DNA of 64,000 bases, taken from NCBI RefSeq assembly GCF_900105025.1, contig NZ_LT629759.1:1550001-1614000 (forward strand). Reading direction: 5' to 3'. The notes under the pieces are model-generated. The model ran no database searches. It had not been told where the DNA came from and saw only the letters and a program-made list of their open reading frames with translations. Positions 50,980-59,492 of this stretch are shown here, piece by piece. The position numbers and the translations under genes were made by a program. Source of the stretch: Parafannyhessea umbonata. Lineage in GTDB: Bacteria; Actinomycetota; Coriobacteriia; Coriobacteriales; Atopobiaceae. Within the stretch, counting starts at the first letter, position 1, and every line of letters begins with the position of its first letter.

Positions 50980-52170
50980 CTACAGAAGGCGCAGCACTCC
51001 GCGCACCAGGCTCTCGAAGTCCGCCGCGTGGCGGTCGGCCTCCTCCAGCACGCTCTGGTGCGTGACGGAGGAGTCGCCGCTCTCGTTTGCCGCAAGCGTC
51101 AGGCCAAGCACGTTCATGCCCAGCGCGTGTGCCATGATGACCTCGCACACGGTGGACATGCCCACGTAGCTCACACCAAGGCCCTTGAGCATCGCGACCT
51201 CGGCCGGGGTCTCGAACGTGGGGCCAAGCATGCCCGCGTACACGCCCTCCTCCACCGTGATGCCGGCGTCGTCCGCCACGCCGCGCGCAAGCGTGCGCAG
51301 GTACGGCGTGTAGGCGTCCGTCATGCCCACGAACGGCGTGTCCAGCTCGCGCACGTGGTCCCACTCCGCAAGCGGGTTCCTGCCCGTCAGGTTGATTTGG
51401 TCCGTCAGGATGCCCAGCCCCTTGTGGGCGTTGCCGGGGATGCAGCCCGTCGCGCACGCGAAGATGATGTCCCGGCAGCCCAGGTGGTGGGCATGGCGCA
51501 CGAGGGACGTGACCTCGGCCGCGCTGTAGCCCTGGTACAGGTGGACGCGCCCGGGGTACACGACCACGGGAACATCGTCAATCGTGCCGATGGTGGCCTC
51601 GAACTTGTGGCCGCTTATGGGGCGGGCCTCCTGGGGGAACCCGTCGATGTCGTGGTAGTCGATGCGGCGGACGGGCTTAACCAGCTGAGCAAGGTGACCA
51701 AGACCCGACCCCAGCACGATGGCGACGGGATGCTCGACGGACGGCTTGCAGCTCTCGACAGTGTCTTCCGTAACCACGCAGATACCTTCTTCCTCGAGGA
51801 GGCGCGCAAACACGCCGTCTCCCTCGGTCAGACTTCCCGAATATGTACCATCGTAAATGACTCCGACCCCGCACGAGGGGCTCTTTGCCTTCAGAACCGC
51901 AAGTGGCGCCCGACTTGACTTTGCCTTCGCGAAGGATATCCGCGCGCCGCGCTCGAAGTCCTCCGTCACGTCCGTGCCATCCTTCAGCATCACGCGTCCG
52001 TTGCGCTGCTCCGCGGGAGGGCGCGGCACCGGAAGCTGGCTCGCCGTCTCGGGGCAGACGCCCACGACGTCCACCTTGGAGCACAGCTCCTCCACGGCCG
52101 AGTTCGGCTTCGCTCCCCCGTCGTACCTGCATGCGGTGCCGCGCAGGCACTCGCTCACGATGACCCTCAT
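50980..52170 (-). CDS. DUF523 domain fused to purine nucleoside phosphorylase
   Basis: A 396-residue two-domain protein. Residues 1-140 match DUF523: VSECLRGTACRYDGGAKPN at the start, VCPE, and KAKSPSCGVG. Residues 145-396 are a trimeric-type purine nucleoside phosphorylase: VLGSGLGHLA, the phosphate site YPGRVHLYQGYS, and the base-site MLGPTFETPAEV and MSTVCEVIMAHALG. PNP releases purine bases from (deoxy)nucleosides with phosphate. Fusion to DUF523, whose function is unknown, hints at a purine-linked role for that family. A strong AGGAGG precedes the ATG. Confidence 0.9.
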   Translation of the reverse strand: MRVIVSECLRGTACRYDGGAKPNSAVEELCSKVDVVGVCPETASQLPVPRPPAEQRNGRVMLKDGTDVTEDFERGARISFAKAKSSRAPLAVLKAKSPSCGVGVIYDGTYSGSLTEGDGVFARLLEEEGICVVTEDTVESCKPSVEHPVAIVLGSGLGHLAQLVKPVRRIDYHDIDGFPQEARPISGHKFEATIGTIDDVPVVVYPGRVHLYQGYSAAEVTSLVRHAHHLGCRDIIFACATGCIPGNAHKGLGILTDQINLTGRNPLAEWDHVRELDTPFVGMTDAYTPYLRTLARGVADDAGITVEEGVYAGMLGPTFETPAEVAMLKGLGVSYVGMSTVCEVIMAHALGMNVLGLTLAANESGDSSVTHQSVLEEADRHAADFESLVRGVLRLL

Positions 52171-52343
52171 GCCGCCTCCTCCACGTGCGCCATACGTCCG
52201 TCACCTGATTATGCCACGCCACCAGGCTGGCGCGGCACAAGTTGGCTCCCCCGGCGCAGCTGCGCTCGAGGGAGCCATTCGTAACGCTACGTTGTCGCGC
52301 AATGCCGCGCAATGCGCATGTCCTTAACGCAGGGCGAGAAGAG

Positions 52344-53270
52344 CTAGGCGATCAGGCTCGAGATGCTCACCGTGGCGTTGCAGAGCAGGCCGTTCACGTA
52401 CTCGGTCCACTCCTCGCTCACCTTGGTCTGCTTCTGGCTGTACTCCTGGTAGGCAACGTAGTACGCGGCCTGCGCAGCCTCGTACGTCGCGGAGTCGGCC
52501 GTGACCGTGTAGCTCTTCAGCGCGGTCTCGTACGAGCCGCCCTTGCCGCTCCAGGTGCCCTTCTGGGCGTCCCACTCGTCGCCGGCGAGGTTGATGATGT
52601 ACTTCGCATAGTCGGCGCTCGCGGTCTGGGTGTTGCCGTCGGAGGGCTCGGTCGGCGCGGTGGGGGCGGTGCCGGCCTTCGTCTTCACGACCTTGTCGCG
52701 AAGCTTCTGCATCTCGGCGGACTGCTTCACGAGGGCCTTCACGGTGGACTTGCTCATGCCGTAGCTCGAGGCGATGCTCGAGTAGTCGCTGGAGCCAAGG
52801 GTGGACTGCGCGTAGGACTTCATGTCCTTCTCGCTCACCTTGATGCCCTTGGCCTCCGCCTCCTGCTGGATGATGGCGGAGCGCGCGTAAGAGAGCACGC
52901 CGTCGACGGACGGCAGCTTGTACGTGCCGTCGTCCTGCTTCTGCGAGCTGAGCGAGGACGTGCTGTTGATGACGTCGCGCGCCGAGACCTTGTACGTCTT
53001 GCCCTTGTAGGTGTACGTGGCGATCGTGGAGTCGAGCTCGGCCTTCTTCACGGTCGTCTTGCCGGAAAGAGACCCGCTCGCGCCGCCCTGGGCGCCGCCG
53101 AACGCAAAGTAGCCCGCGCAAAGGCCCACGGCAAGCGCCACCACGGCGCACACCAGCGGCACCACGAACTTCGGCAGCTGCTTCTTGGCCTTGGGTGCCG
53201 TTTCCTTGGTGGCCTTCTCGGCCTTCTTGTCCTTCTCTTCCGACTTGTCCTTGGGAGTGGACTCCGTCAT
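52344..53270 (-). CDS. Membrane-anchored SurA/PrsA-like chaperone lacking a clear PPIase domain
   Basis: A 308-residue protein. A lysine-rich cytoplasmic N-terminus (about 1-35) is followed by one transmembrane helix (about 36-58), then an extracytoplasmic alpha-helical domain resembling the SurA N-terminal region (SVDGVLSYARSAIIQQEAEAKGIKVSEKDM). A parvulin active-site pattern is not apparent. A strong GGAGG precedes the ATG at 53270. A GGGCGAGAAG motif lies two bases past the stop. Confidence 0.65.
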   Translation of the reverse strand: MTESTPKDKSEEKDKKAEKATKETAPKAKKQLPKFVVPLVCAVVALAVGLCAGYFAFGGAQGGASGSLSGKTTVKKAELDSTIATYTYKGKTYKVSARDVINSTSSLSSQKQDDGTYKLPSVDGVLSYARSAIIQQEAEAKGIKVSEKDMKSYAQSTLGSSDYSSIASSYGMSKSTVKALVKQSAEMQKLRDKVVKTKAGTAPTAPTEPSDGNTQTASADYAKYIINLAGDEWDAQKGTWSGKGGSYETALKSYTVTADSATYEAAQAAYYVAYQEYSQKQTKVSEEWTEYVNGLLCNATVSISSLIA

Positions 53271-53466
53271 TTCAACCTCCATGCTCGGCCGGCTGGGCCG
53301 GCTCCTTGCGACATACGCGTCAAACTGTACCACGACCGGTCGTCCGCACGCCCACGCGGCGCCCACACGTGCGCTTTACCCACACGCCTGCGCGAAAGCT
53401 TAACGCAAGCTCCATGCAACGCATGCGCGCGACGCGCCAGGCGAGAAGCGCGTGGCCCCTCTCCCG

Positions 53467-54045
53467 CTACTCCTTCACGGCGTCGATGATCTCCTGCGAC
53501 ATGGTCTTCACGTAGTCGCGGCCACTCTTCGCGTCGAAGCTCACACGTGCCACAAGAGCCGCCTTCACCTCGTCGGACACGTCGCCGCGCGCGAACTCGC
53601 CCAGCGCCACCAGCATGTCGCGGTACTCCGGGTCGCCGTGGTAGCACTGCACGGCCTCGTCCAGGAGCGGCCAGACAGAGGCGGAAAGCCTCTTGGAGCG
53701 CGCGCCAAGAGCCGCCAGGAACTTGAACGCCGCCAGACGCACTATGGGCGAGTCCTCGTCAAACAGCGACGCCTCCGCGCCGTCGAGCGCCGCGGCAGCC
53801 GCCTGCGCGTCCACGGCCGAAAGCGCCGCGAGCGCCTCGAGCACCTGCCAGCGCGTCTGGGCCTCCGGACGGTCGAGCGCGTCCACCAGGTCGTCCGCAT
53901 ACGGCAGCACGGCGTCGGGGCTCGCCTTCGCGATGGCCGCAACGATGCGCGACGCCTCCTGCCTGCCACGGCGATGCGACCCGCCGAGCTGCGCAATCAG
54001 CAGCTCCAGGCTCTTCTCGTCCGCCGTCTTTGCTTCTTCTGCCAT
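53467..54045 (-). CDS. HEAT-repeat-like protein
   Basis: A 192-residue all-helical protein with repeating helix pairs (ASRIVAAIAKASPDAVLPYADDLVDAL, then RWQVLEALAALSAVDAQAAAAAL, then IVRLAAFKFLAALG), typical of HEAT/armadillo scaffolds. It has no catalytic motif. The ATG at 54045 follows AAGGAAG; the open frame runs much further upstream, but only antisense to the NYN gene frame. It lies 20 bases downstream of the NYN-domain gene, probably co-transcribed. Confidence 0.75.
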   Translation of the reverse strand: MAEEAKTADEKSLELLIAQLGGSHRRGRQEASRIVAAIAKASPDAVLPYADDLVDALDRPEAQTRWQVLEALAALSAVDAQAAAAALDGAEASLFDEDSPIVRLAAFKFLAALGARSKRLSASVWPLLDEAVQCYHGDPEYRDMLVALGEFARGDVSDEVKAALVARVSFDAKSGRDYVKTMSQEIIDAVKE

Positions 54046-54065
54046 TTGGGCCGCTTCCTTCCCGT

Positions 54066-54842
54066 CTACTCGCGAAAACCGTCCACCATGACGGTGCCGC
54101 TCTTGCTGTCCTGATGAATCTCGATAAAGCCCAGCTTGGACGCCTCGCGCAGCAGCGTCGAGAACGAGCGGTAGCCGTAGCTTCGCTCCGAAAACTGCGG
54201 GCGCTTGCGCTTCATGGTGTCCTTCAGGCGCGATGCCAGAATCGCGCTGTCGCTTTCCGCCTGCAGCGCGTCGATCGTCTCGAACAGCAGCTGGTAGCAG
54301 GGGTGCTTGTCCTTGGACACCTTCGTCTGGAAGTCCGGCACGCCACTTGCGTGCACGATGTCCTCGTAAAACAGGAACTCGTCGCAGACTTCTGCCAGAA
54401 GCGGGCTCGTGGACTGCTTCATGCCCACGCCGATGACCGTCTTGCCAAACTCCTTCAGCTTCGTCACCAACGGCGAGAAGTCCGAGTCGCCGGACAGGAT
54501 GGCGAACGTGTCTATGTGGTCCTTCGTGAGGCACATCTCCATCGCGTCGACCGAGAGCCTGATGTCCGCGGAGTTCTTGCCGGTGTACGCCCGGTCCGGG
54601 ATCTCTATCAGCTCTATGCCCAGCTCGTGCAGGGGCGTGATGGCGTCGTCGAAGCGCTGCCAGTCGCAGTACGCGCGCTTTGCCGTGATGCGGCCCTTGT
54701 CAACCAGGCGCTCCAGGATGCGCTTGACGTCGGGCCTGGGTCCGGGCTCCTGGTGCCCGTTCTTCTTGCGCTTGCCAGTCCCCAGCGCGAGGTTCTCGTA
54801 GTCGATGAGAACCGCCAGGGAGCTCTGGCTGGATTCGTTCAT
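54066..54842 (-). CDS. NYN-domain RNase with C-terminal OST-HTH/LOTUS-like region
   Basis: A 258-residue protein. The N-terminal NYN (PIN-like) domain shows the acidic active site: AVLIDYENLA, then KNSADIRLSVDAMEM and ILSGDSDFSPLV. The C-terminal 80 residues (PQFSERSYGYRSFSTLLREASKLGFIEI) resemble an OST-HTH/LOTUS RNA-binding module. Together they suggest an RNA-processing or decay enzyme of the LabA/DUF88 type. Its start overlaps the stop of the membrane gene upstream (ATGA). Confidence 0.88.
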   Translation of the reverse strand: MNESSQSSLAVLIDYENLALGTGKRKKNGHQEPGPRPDVKRILERLVDKGRITAKRAYCDWQRFDDAITPLHELGIELIEIPDRAYTGKNSADIRLSVDAMEMCLTKDHIDTFAILSGDSDFSPLVTKLKEFGKTVIGVGMKQSTSPLLAEVCDEFLFYEDIVHASGVPDFQTKVSKDKHPCYQLLFETIDALQAESDSAILASRLKDTMKRKRPQFSERSYGYRSFSTLLREASKLGFIEIHQDSKSGTVMVDGFRE

Positions 54843-55321
54843 GTATCACTTGCCTTTCGAACTCTTGTGAGAAGAGCGGGGGCCTTTGCCCCAGACGTGC
54901 CCTTGGGGTCGTCCGCGTCCTTTTGTGACACGCTGATGACCTCTGGCATGGGGGTTCCGTCGCGACGTGCGCGACGCACGGCCTCCGCGTTGCCGCTTTC
55001 CGCACGGCGCAGTTGGTCCTTATTTACCCCAAGCACCCGGTCGTGAAACTTCCACGGGCCCACGCTCTCGCCAAAGTCCATCTTCAGCGTGGCGATGGCA
55101 CCCGCCATGGCGCCAATGGGGATGCCGGCGAGCAGGATGAGCCGCGTGAACCCGATGACCGCGGACGCGAGCACGCCCACGAGGACGATCTTGAGGTTCG
55201 CCATCCAGTACTCGCGCCTCGTGACGCAGCCGCGCGCAAGTTCGCTGCCGATGCGTGCCCCGATGACGATGCCCAGCAGCATGAGCATGATGGCGACTAT
55301 CGCCAGCGCAAACGCGCCCAA
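54839..55321 (-). CDS. Small membrane protein in the NYN operon
   Basis: A 160-residue protein with two N-terminal helices (about 2-22 and 42-68) and a charged cytoplasmic tail. It starts at a TTG (55321), one base after the stop of the dehydrogenase gene, with GGGGAGG six bases upstream; the longer frame overlaps that gene without support. No family was recognised. Confidence 0.6.
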   Translation of the reverse strand: MGAFALAIVAIMLMLLGIVIGARIGSELARGCVTRREYWMANLKIVLVGVLASAVIGFTRLILLAGIPIGAMAGAIATLKMDFGESVGPWKFHDRVLGVNKDQLRRAESGNAEAVRRARRDGTPMPEVISVSQKDADDPKGTSGAKAPALLTRVRKASDT

Positions 55322-55322
55322 G

Positions 55323-56393
55323 CTAGGCCTCCCCGTTCTGGCTCGCCCTGCGCGTGCGGCTGACCAGGCGAACCTTCGCGTCACCCGTCACGGCGTCGGT
55401 CGCGGACGGCGCGCCCTTCTCGCCCTGCGCGCCCTGGGAGGCCGCCGCGGACGCGTCCGCGTACGGGTCCGCGTCCAGAAGCGACCAGTCGAGCCCCGCG
55501 GCCGTGCCGGTGGCCTCGTCCGCGTACAGCAGCGTGAGCGCCTGCGTGCCCAGCTTTGAGCCGCCAATCTGGCACAGCACGTCATACAGGTTGAACGCGG
55601 TGTCCGCGCCGGGCAGCGTCACGTCCACGTCCTCCGCCTGGCGCAGCGCCAGCGCGATGTCCTTGCGCATGTGCTCGCTCAGGAAGCCGGGGGCGAAGTC
55701 GCCCACCACGGACTTCGGCGCCAGGCGCTCCAGCGCCGCGGAATCCGCCATGCCGCCACTGAGCACGTCGATCACCTGGTCGGGGTCGAGGCCGGACTCC
55801 TGCGCCAGCGCAAGCGCGTCCGCGTAGCCCACCATGCACGACGCGAGCGCCACCTGGTTGCACAGCTTGCACGCCTGGCCGTTGCCGGCGCGTCCCAGAT
55901 AGTGGACGCTCTTGCCAAACGCCTGCAGCACGGGGAGAAGAACCTTCGCCTCGTCCTCCGTGGCGCCCATCATGAGCGTGAGCGTGCCGTCCTCGGCACC
56001 CTGCTGCCCGCCCGTGACCGGGCAGTCGACGGCGTGCTTGTCCATCACGGCAGCCGCGTCATGCAGCTCGCGCGCGAGCGTGGGCGAGCTCGTGGTGAGG
56101 TCCACCATCCACGACCCCTTGCGCGCAGCGTCCAGGATGCCGTCCTTCCCCAGGTAGACGTCCTCCACGTCGCTGGGATATCCCACCATGGTGAACGTCA
56201 CGTCCGCGTCGCGCGCGGCCTCGGCCGGGCTCTCCGCCCAATGGGCCCCCTTCTGCAGAAGGCCCTCGGCCTTCTCCTTGGTCCTGTTGTGGACCGTCAC
56301 GTCGAAGCCGGCGTCCATGATCCTGGAGGCGATTGGGGCGCCCATGATTCCGCAGCCCACAAACGCCACCCTGCGTACGCGCACGAGTGCCAT
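55323..56393 (-). CDS. NAD(P)-dependent 3-hydroxyacid dehydrogenase (3-HIBADH family)
   Basis: A 356-residue dehydrogenase. The N-terminal dinucleotide fold reads AFVGCGIMGAPIASRI, the substrate loop DCPVTGGQQGAEDGTL, and the catalytic Lys is in GNGQACKLCNQ. Likely substrates are 3-hydroxyisobutyrate, tartronate semialdehyde or similar. About 60 extra residues at the C-terminus are rich in Ala, Asp and Ser. AAGGGA lies before the ATG. Confidence 0.88.
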   Translation of the reverse strand: MALVRVRRVAFVGCGIMGAPIASRIMDAGFDVTVHNRTKEKAEGLLQKGAHWAESPAEAARDADVTFTMVGYPSDVEDVYLGKDGILDAARKGSWMVDLTTSSPTLARELHDAAAVMDKHAVDCPVTGGQQGAEDGTLTLMMGATEDEAKVLLPVLQAFGKSVHYLGRAGNGQACKLCNQVALASCMVGYADALALAQESGLDPDQVIDVLSGGMADSAALERLAPKSVVGDFAPGFLSEHMRKDIALALRQAEDVDVTLPGADTAFNLYDVLCQIGGSKLGTQALTLLYADEATGTAAGLDWSLLDADPYADASAAASQGAQGEKGAPSATDAVTGDAKVRLVSRTRRASQNGEA

Positions 56394-56422
56394 TCGATTC
56401 CCTTCTTGCGTGCGGCACCCGC

Positions 56423-57448
56423 CTACTGGGCGGAGCCGCCCCTCTTCACCTTGCGGGCGATACGGTCCGTAAGCGACATCTTCTCCCTGCGGTCCGTCCC
56501 CCAGAACACGAGCGCCACCATGCCGGGACCCACGTGGGAGCCCAGGATGGGAGATACGCTGCTGTGGATGATCGCGACGTCCTCGCAGCCCTTCTCCTTA
56601 CGAACCTCGCGCTCGAGCCAGTCCGCGTCCTTCTGCGCGTCCGTAGACACGATGGCCAGGGGCAGCGTGGTGTCGTGCGCGTAGTTGTCGCGGAAGTCCT
56701 GCAGGATGGCACGCAGGGCCTTCTTGCGGCCGCGGCACATGCCGCGCAGCGTGAGGGCACCGTTCGTGTCGTACGAGAGCTCCGGCTTGATGTCGAGCTT
56801 GCCGCCCACGTTCGCCGCGGCAGGCGGGATGCGGCCGCCTGCGGCCAGCGCGTCGAAGCTGTCGAGGGTGAAGTAGCCGTGCACGAAGTAGCGCGCGTCG
56901 CTCGCCCACTCGAAGAGCTCCTTTGCGGAAAGCCCGTTGGAGGCCTGGCGCACCACCTCGATGGCCAGAAGCTCGCCGGCCGCGGAGTCGCACTTGTTGT
57001 CCAGCACGTAGATCTCGAAGTCCGGGTACTCCCTCTGCACCATCTCCGCGGCCTGGCGGGCAGAGTTGATGGAGGAGGAGAGCCCCTCGGTCAGGCCCAT
57101 GTACAGCGTGGGCATGCCCTCCTGTGCGGCGCGCTTGAAGACCTCGTAGTACCTGCCGGGCGTGACGGCCGCCGTGGTGTAGTGCACGTCCGGGTGCTTG
57201 CGCATGTTCTCGTAGAACTCGTGCGGGTCGCTTTCGGCCCACATGTCGTCCACGTGCTCGCCGTCGGGCCCCACGTACGTGAACGGGATGACCTCCACGC
57301 CGAGCTGCTCCACGACACCAGGCGCGAAGTCCGCCGTGGAGTCCACTATGATCTTGACGTTACGCCTCTGATGATAGGCGCGGCCGGCGCTCTTCACGCC
57401 GGCCGGAACATCAGGAGCGTCAGTTATGGCATGTGCCTGCTGACCCAT
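56423..57448 (-). CDS. DegV-family fatty-acid-binding protein
   Basis: A 341-residue protein. The DegV fold begins at VKIIVDSTADFAPG (residue 31); later landmarks are TAAVTPGRYYEVFKR, GLTEGLSSSINSARQ and the VHGYFTLDSFDALAAGGRIP region. Members bind fatty acids and feed fatty-acid kinase (FakA). The N-terminal 30 residues are extra, but the ATG at 57448 is the first start with a ribosome site (GAGG), and no start codon lies nearer to the fold. Confidence 0.87.
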   Translation of the reverse strand: MGQQAHAITDAPDVPAGVKSAGRAYHQRRNVKIIVDSTADFAPGVVEQLGVEVIPFTYVGPDGEHVDDMWAESDPHEFYENMRKHPDVHYTTAAVTPGRYYEVFKRAAQEGMPTLYMGLTEGLSSSINSARQAAEMVQREYPDFEIYVLDNKCDSAAGELLAIEVVRQASNGLSAKELFEWASDARYFVHGYFTLDSFDALAAGGRIPPAAANVGGKLDIKPELSYDTNGALTLRGMCRGRKKALRAILQDFRDNYAHDTTLPLAIVSTDAQKDADWLEREVRKEKGCEDVAIIHSSVSPILGSHVGPGMVALVFWGTDRREKMSLTDRIARKVKRGGSAQ

Positions 57449-57463
57449 CTGCTGCTTACCTCG

Positions 57464-58051
57464 CTAAGCCTGGTCGTCCTCTGGTTCGAGGCGCGGTTTG
57501 ATGATTCCGTATCCTCCATTATGACGGTGGTAGATGACGTTCACCAGCCCGGTCGCAGCATTTTCAAACACGTAGAAGTCGTGTCCCAAGAGGTCAGTCT
57601 GCACCAGCGCCTGCTCCTCGGTCATCGGCTTCAGGTCGACGTACTTCTCGCGCACGAGCACGTCGTCATCGTCGTCGTCCGTCGGCTCGATGAGCTCCGC
57701 AAGGTCGTCGACGTGCTCCGGGACCGCGACGGCGGCACGCTGCTTCCTGTCGATTACGCGGGTCTTGTACTTGCGCAGCTGGCGCGTGACCTTCTCGGCG
57801 GCCTCGTCGATGGCGGCATACATGTCAGAGCTGCTTGCCTCCACGCGCACGACGTAGTCGCGCACGAATACCGTGACCTCGCACATCTTGCGATCGGGGT
57901 TAGAGGGGTTCTTGTCGACGCGAAGCACGACGTCGCAGCTCATGGGCTTGATATCGAACACCTTGAGCGCTTCGCCAACCTTGCTGTTCACGTGCTCACG
58001 CATGGAATCGGACACGGAGACCTTGCGCCCGGAAATCTTGATATCAGCCAT
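57464..58051 (-). CDS. hpf: Ribosome hibernation promoting factor, long form
   Basis: A 195-residue protein that binds the 30S subunit and pairs ribosomes into inactive 100S dimers under stress. The N-terminal ribosome-binding domain (ADIKISGRKVSVSDSMREHV) is joined by an acidic linker to the C-terminal dimerisation domain (VREKYVDLKPMTEEQALVQTDLLGHDFYVFENA). The length is that of the long HPF typical of Gram-positive bacteria. Confidence 0.93.
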   Translation of the reverse strand: MADIKISGRKVSVSDSMREHVNSKVGEALKVFDIKPMSCDVVLRVDKNPSNPDRKMCEVTVFVRDYVVRVEASSSDMYAAIDEAAEKVTRQLRKYKTRVIDRKQRAAVAVPEHVDDLAELIEPTDDDDDDVLVREKYVDLKPMTEEQALVQTDLLGHDFYVFENAATGLVNVIYHRHNGGYGIIKPRLEPEDDQA

Positions 58052-58180
58052 CAGTGCCTCCCACTATCGCGTTTTCTGCTCTTTTGGAGCACTTGCGTAC
58101 CCTATTAATACCCAATGGTGCCGACAAAAGCCCCTTGCATTCGACATTCGGTAGGATTGCCCGTCCCGCACGCCTGGCCC

Positions 58181-59173
58181 CTACACCGTGGCCGCGTTCG
58201 AGCCAGCCTCGTGGCTTGCGGGCGCAGCCGCAAGCGACGCCTGGTTCGCGCTGCCGGAGCTACCGTCCGTCGCGGTGGTCTCCCCCGCCGCGGTGGGCGA
58301 GCCGGCCGGAACGTCCTGCACCTGCGACGAGGCCGAAAGCGGGTCCATGCCCGCGACCCAGCGCCTGCGCACCAGCCCCATGAGGCCGTTCTTCTCGACC
58401 GCGTCGTATGCGGCCTTCACGGCGTCCGCGAGCTCGGCGTTCTGGGAGGAGACCGCGATGCCCTGGGCCTTGGGCGCATCGAGCGTGCCGGCGAGGCACA
58501 CCTCCTCGTAGCGGGCGGAGAGGTACGCGCCGCTGTACGCGTCGCACAGCACGTAGTCCACGCCGCCGGACTCAAGCGCGTCGAACGCCGCGTTCAAGTT
58601 GTCATACGTCTTGACCGACATCATGAGGCCGGTCTTGGAGAGCGCGGTCTGCGACACGGAGCCCGTCTGCACGCCGACGGACTTGGACGAGAGGTCGTCC
58701 ACCTTCGCGATGCCCGTGTCGCCCTTGTGGAAGAACGCCGAGGCCTGCTCCGCGTAGTCGCCCACGACCGTCGTTGCGCCCACCTGGCCGTCCACGGCGC
58801 CCATCAGCACGTCGCACGTGGTGCCCAAGCCTGGGTTCGCATCGTCCACGCTCACGAAGCGCACCTTCAGGCCGAGCTCGTCCGCAAGCGCGCTCGCGAG
58901 GTCCACGTCCATGCCATACGCCCTGCCCGAGTCCGAGCCCACGTACAGCGGCACCATGCCGTCCTGCGTGTCGATCCCCACGGTGAGCACGCCCTTGCTT
59001 ATGGTCGACTCCACCTTTGGCGAGAACGCGGCGGTCTTCGCGGCAAGCGCCTCACCCACGCTGGCCTCTGGCCCCGCGATTGCGGACAGGGGGCCAGAGC
59101 AGCCCGCTAGCGCGACGCAGGCTGCGAGCGCCGCCGCGGCGGCTACGGTGTTGCGGTGGGTGGGTTTGCTCAT
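58181..59173 (-). CDS. ABC amino-acid substrate-binding lipoprotein
   Basis: A 330-residue solute-binding protein. A signal peptide with lipobox LAGC (Cys25) is followed by a type-3 periplasmic binding fold: TVGIDTQDGMVPLYV, MDVDLASALADELGLKVRFV and the TYDNLNAAFDALESGGVDYVLCD hinge. Probably binds a polar amino acid. The last 55 residues are an Ala/Ser/Thr-rich tail. Permease and ATPase genes are not adjacent. The start is the ATG at 59173 behind GAGGAGAGG. A long leader precedes it. Confidence 0.87.
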   Translation of the reverse strand: MSKPTHRNTVAAAAALAACVALAGCSGPLSAIAGPEASVGEALAAKTAAFSPKVESTISKGVLTVGIDTQDGMVPLYVGSDSGRAYGMDVDLASALADELGLKVRFVSVDDANPGLGTTCDVLMGAVDGQVGATTVVGDYAEQASAFFHKGDTGIAKVDDLSSKSVGVQTGSVSQTALSKTGLMMSVKTYDNLNAAFDALESGGVDYVLCDAYSGAYLSARYEEVCLAGTLDAPKAQGIAVSSQNAELADAVKAAYDAVEKNGLMGLVRRRWVAGMDPLSASSQVQDVPAGSPTAAGETTATDGSSGSANQASLAAAPASHEAGSNAATV

Positions 59174-59472
59174 GCCAGGACCTCTCCTCGTGCGACTTCG
59201 AACGCGTCCCACCCAGCTGACCTGGTATTTGACCCCACACTCGCGCACCGGGGCCGTCGCTTCGGGGCTGCTCGGCCCCCCACTGTTGGCCCTCTCGCCC
59301 GGGAGGCCGGATGCCTCGAAGGATTACGGGCGGTGCGACTGACTTCTAGGACGAGCCATGCTCGCTCGGCCGCGCACGCCCGAGCTTACGTGGATCCCTT
59401 TGGCCTCGTCTGCCATGGACTAGGGGCTACGCCCCGCAACCACAGACCTGGATGGAACGATTGCATAGTATA
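59174..59472 (-). promoter_or_regulatory. Long structured leader and promoter of the amino-acid-binding lipoprotein
   Basis: An extended -10 (TGGTATACT; hexamer on the minus strand at 59472-59467) just after comF would give a leader of roughly 285 bases. Several small hairpins are visible, such as GGGGC/GCCCC. Near the start codon, CCAGG and CCTGG arms can pair around the ribosome site. A GGGTGGGACGCG segment near 59210 is reminiscent of the conserved T-box tail but lacks a base. The leader may be an uncharacterised or T-box-like riboswitch. No other gene is seen in this 319-base gap. Confidence 0.35.
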
Positions 59473-59492
59473 CCAGCACTTTCGCAACGCCC

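Noticed and set aside
50720-51457. Protein of repeated DRSATCQIVR-type peptides
   Set aside because: The peptide repeats are the translation of the DNA palindromes and continue antisense into the PNP gene; there is no ribosome site.
53467-54534. A 355-residue protein including the HEAT-like domain
   Set aside because: The first 163 residues are antisense-like, Arg/Gly/His-rich and overlap the NYN gene in another frame; the supported start is at 54045.
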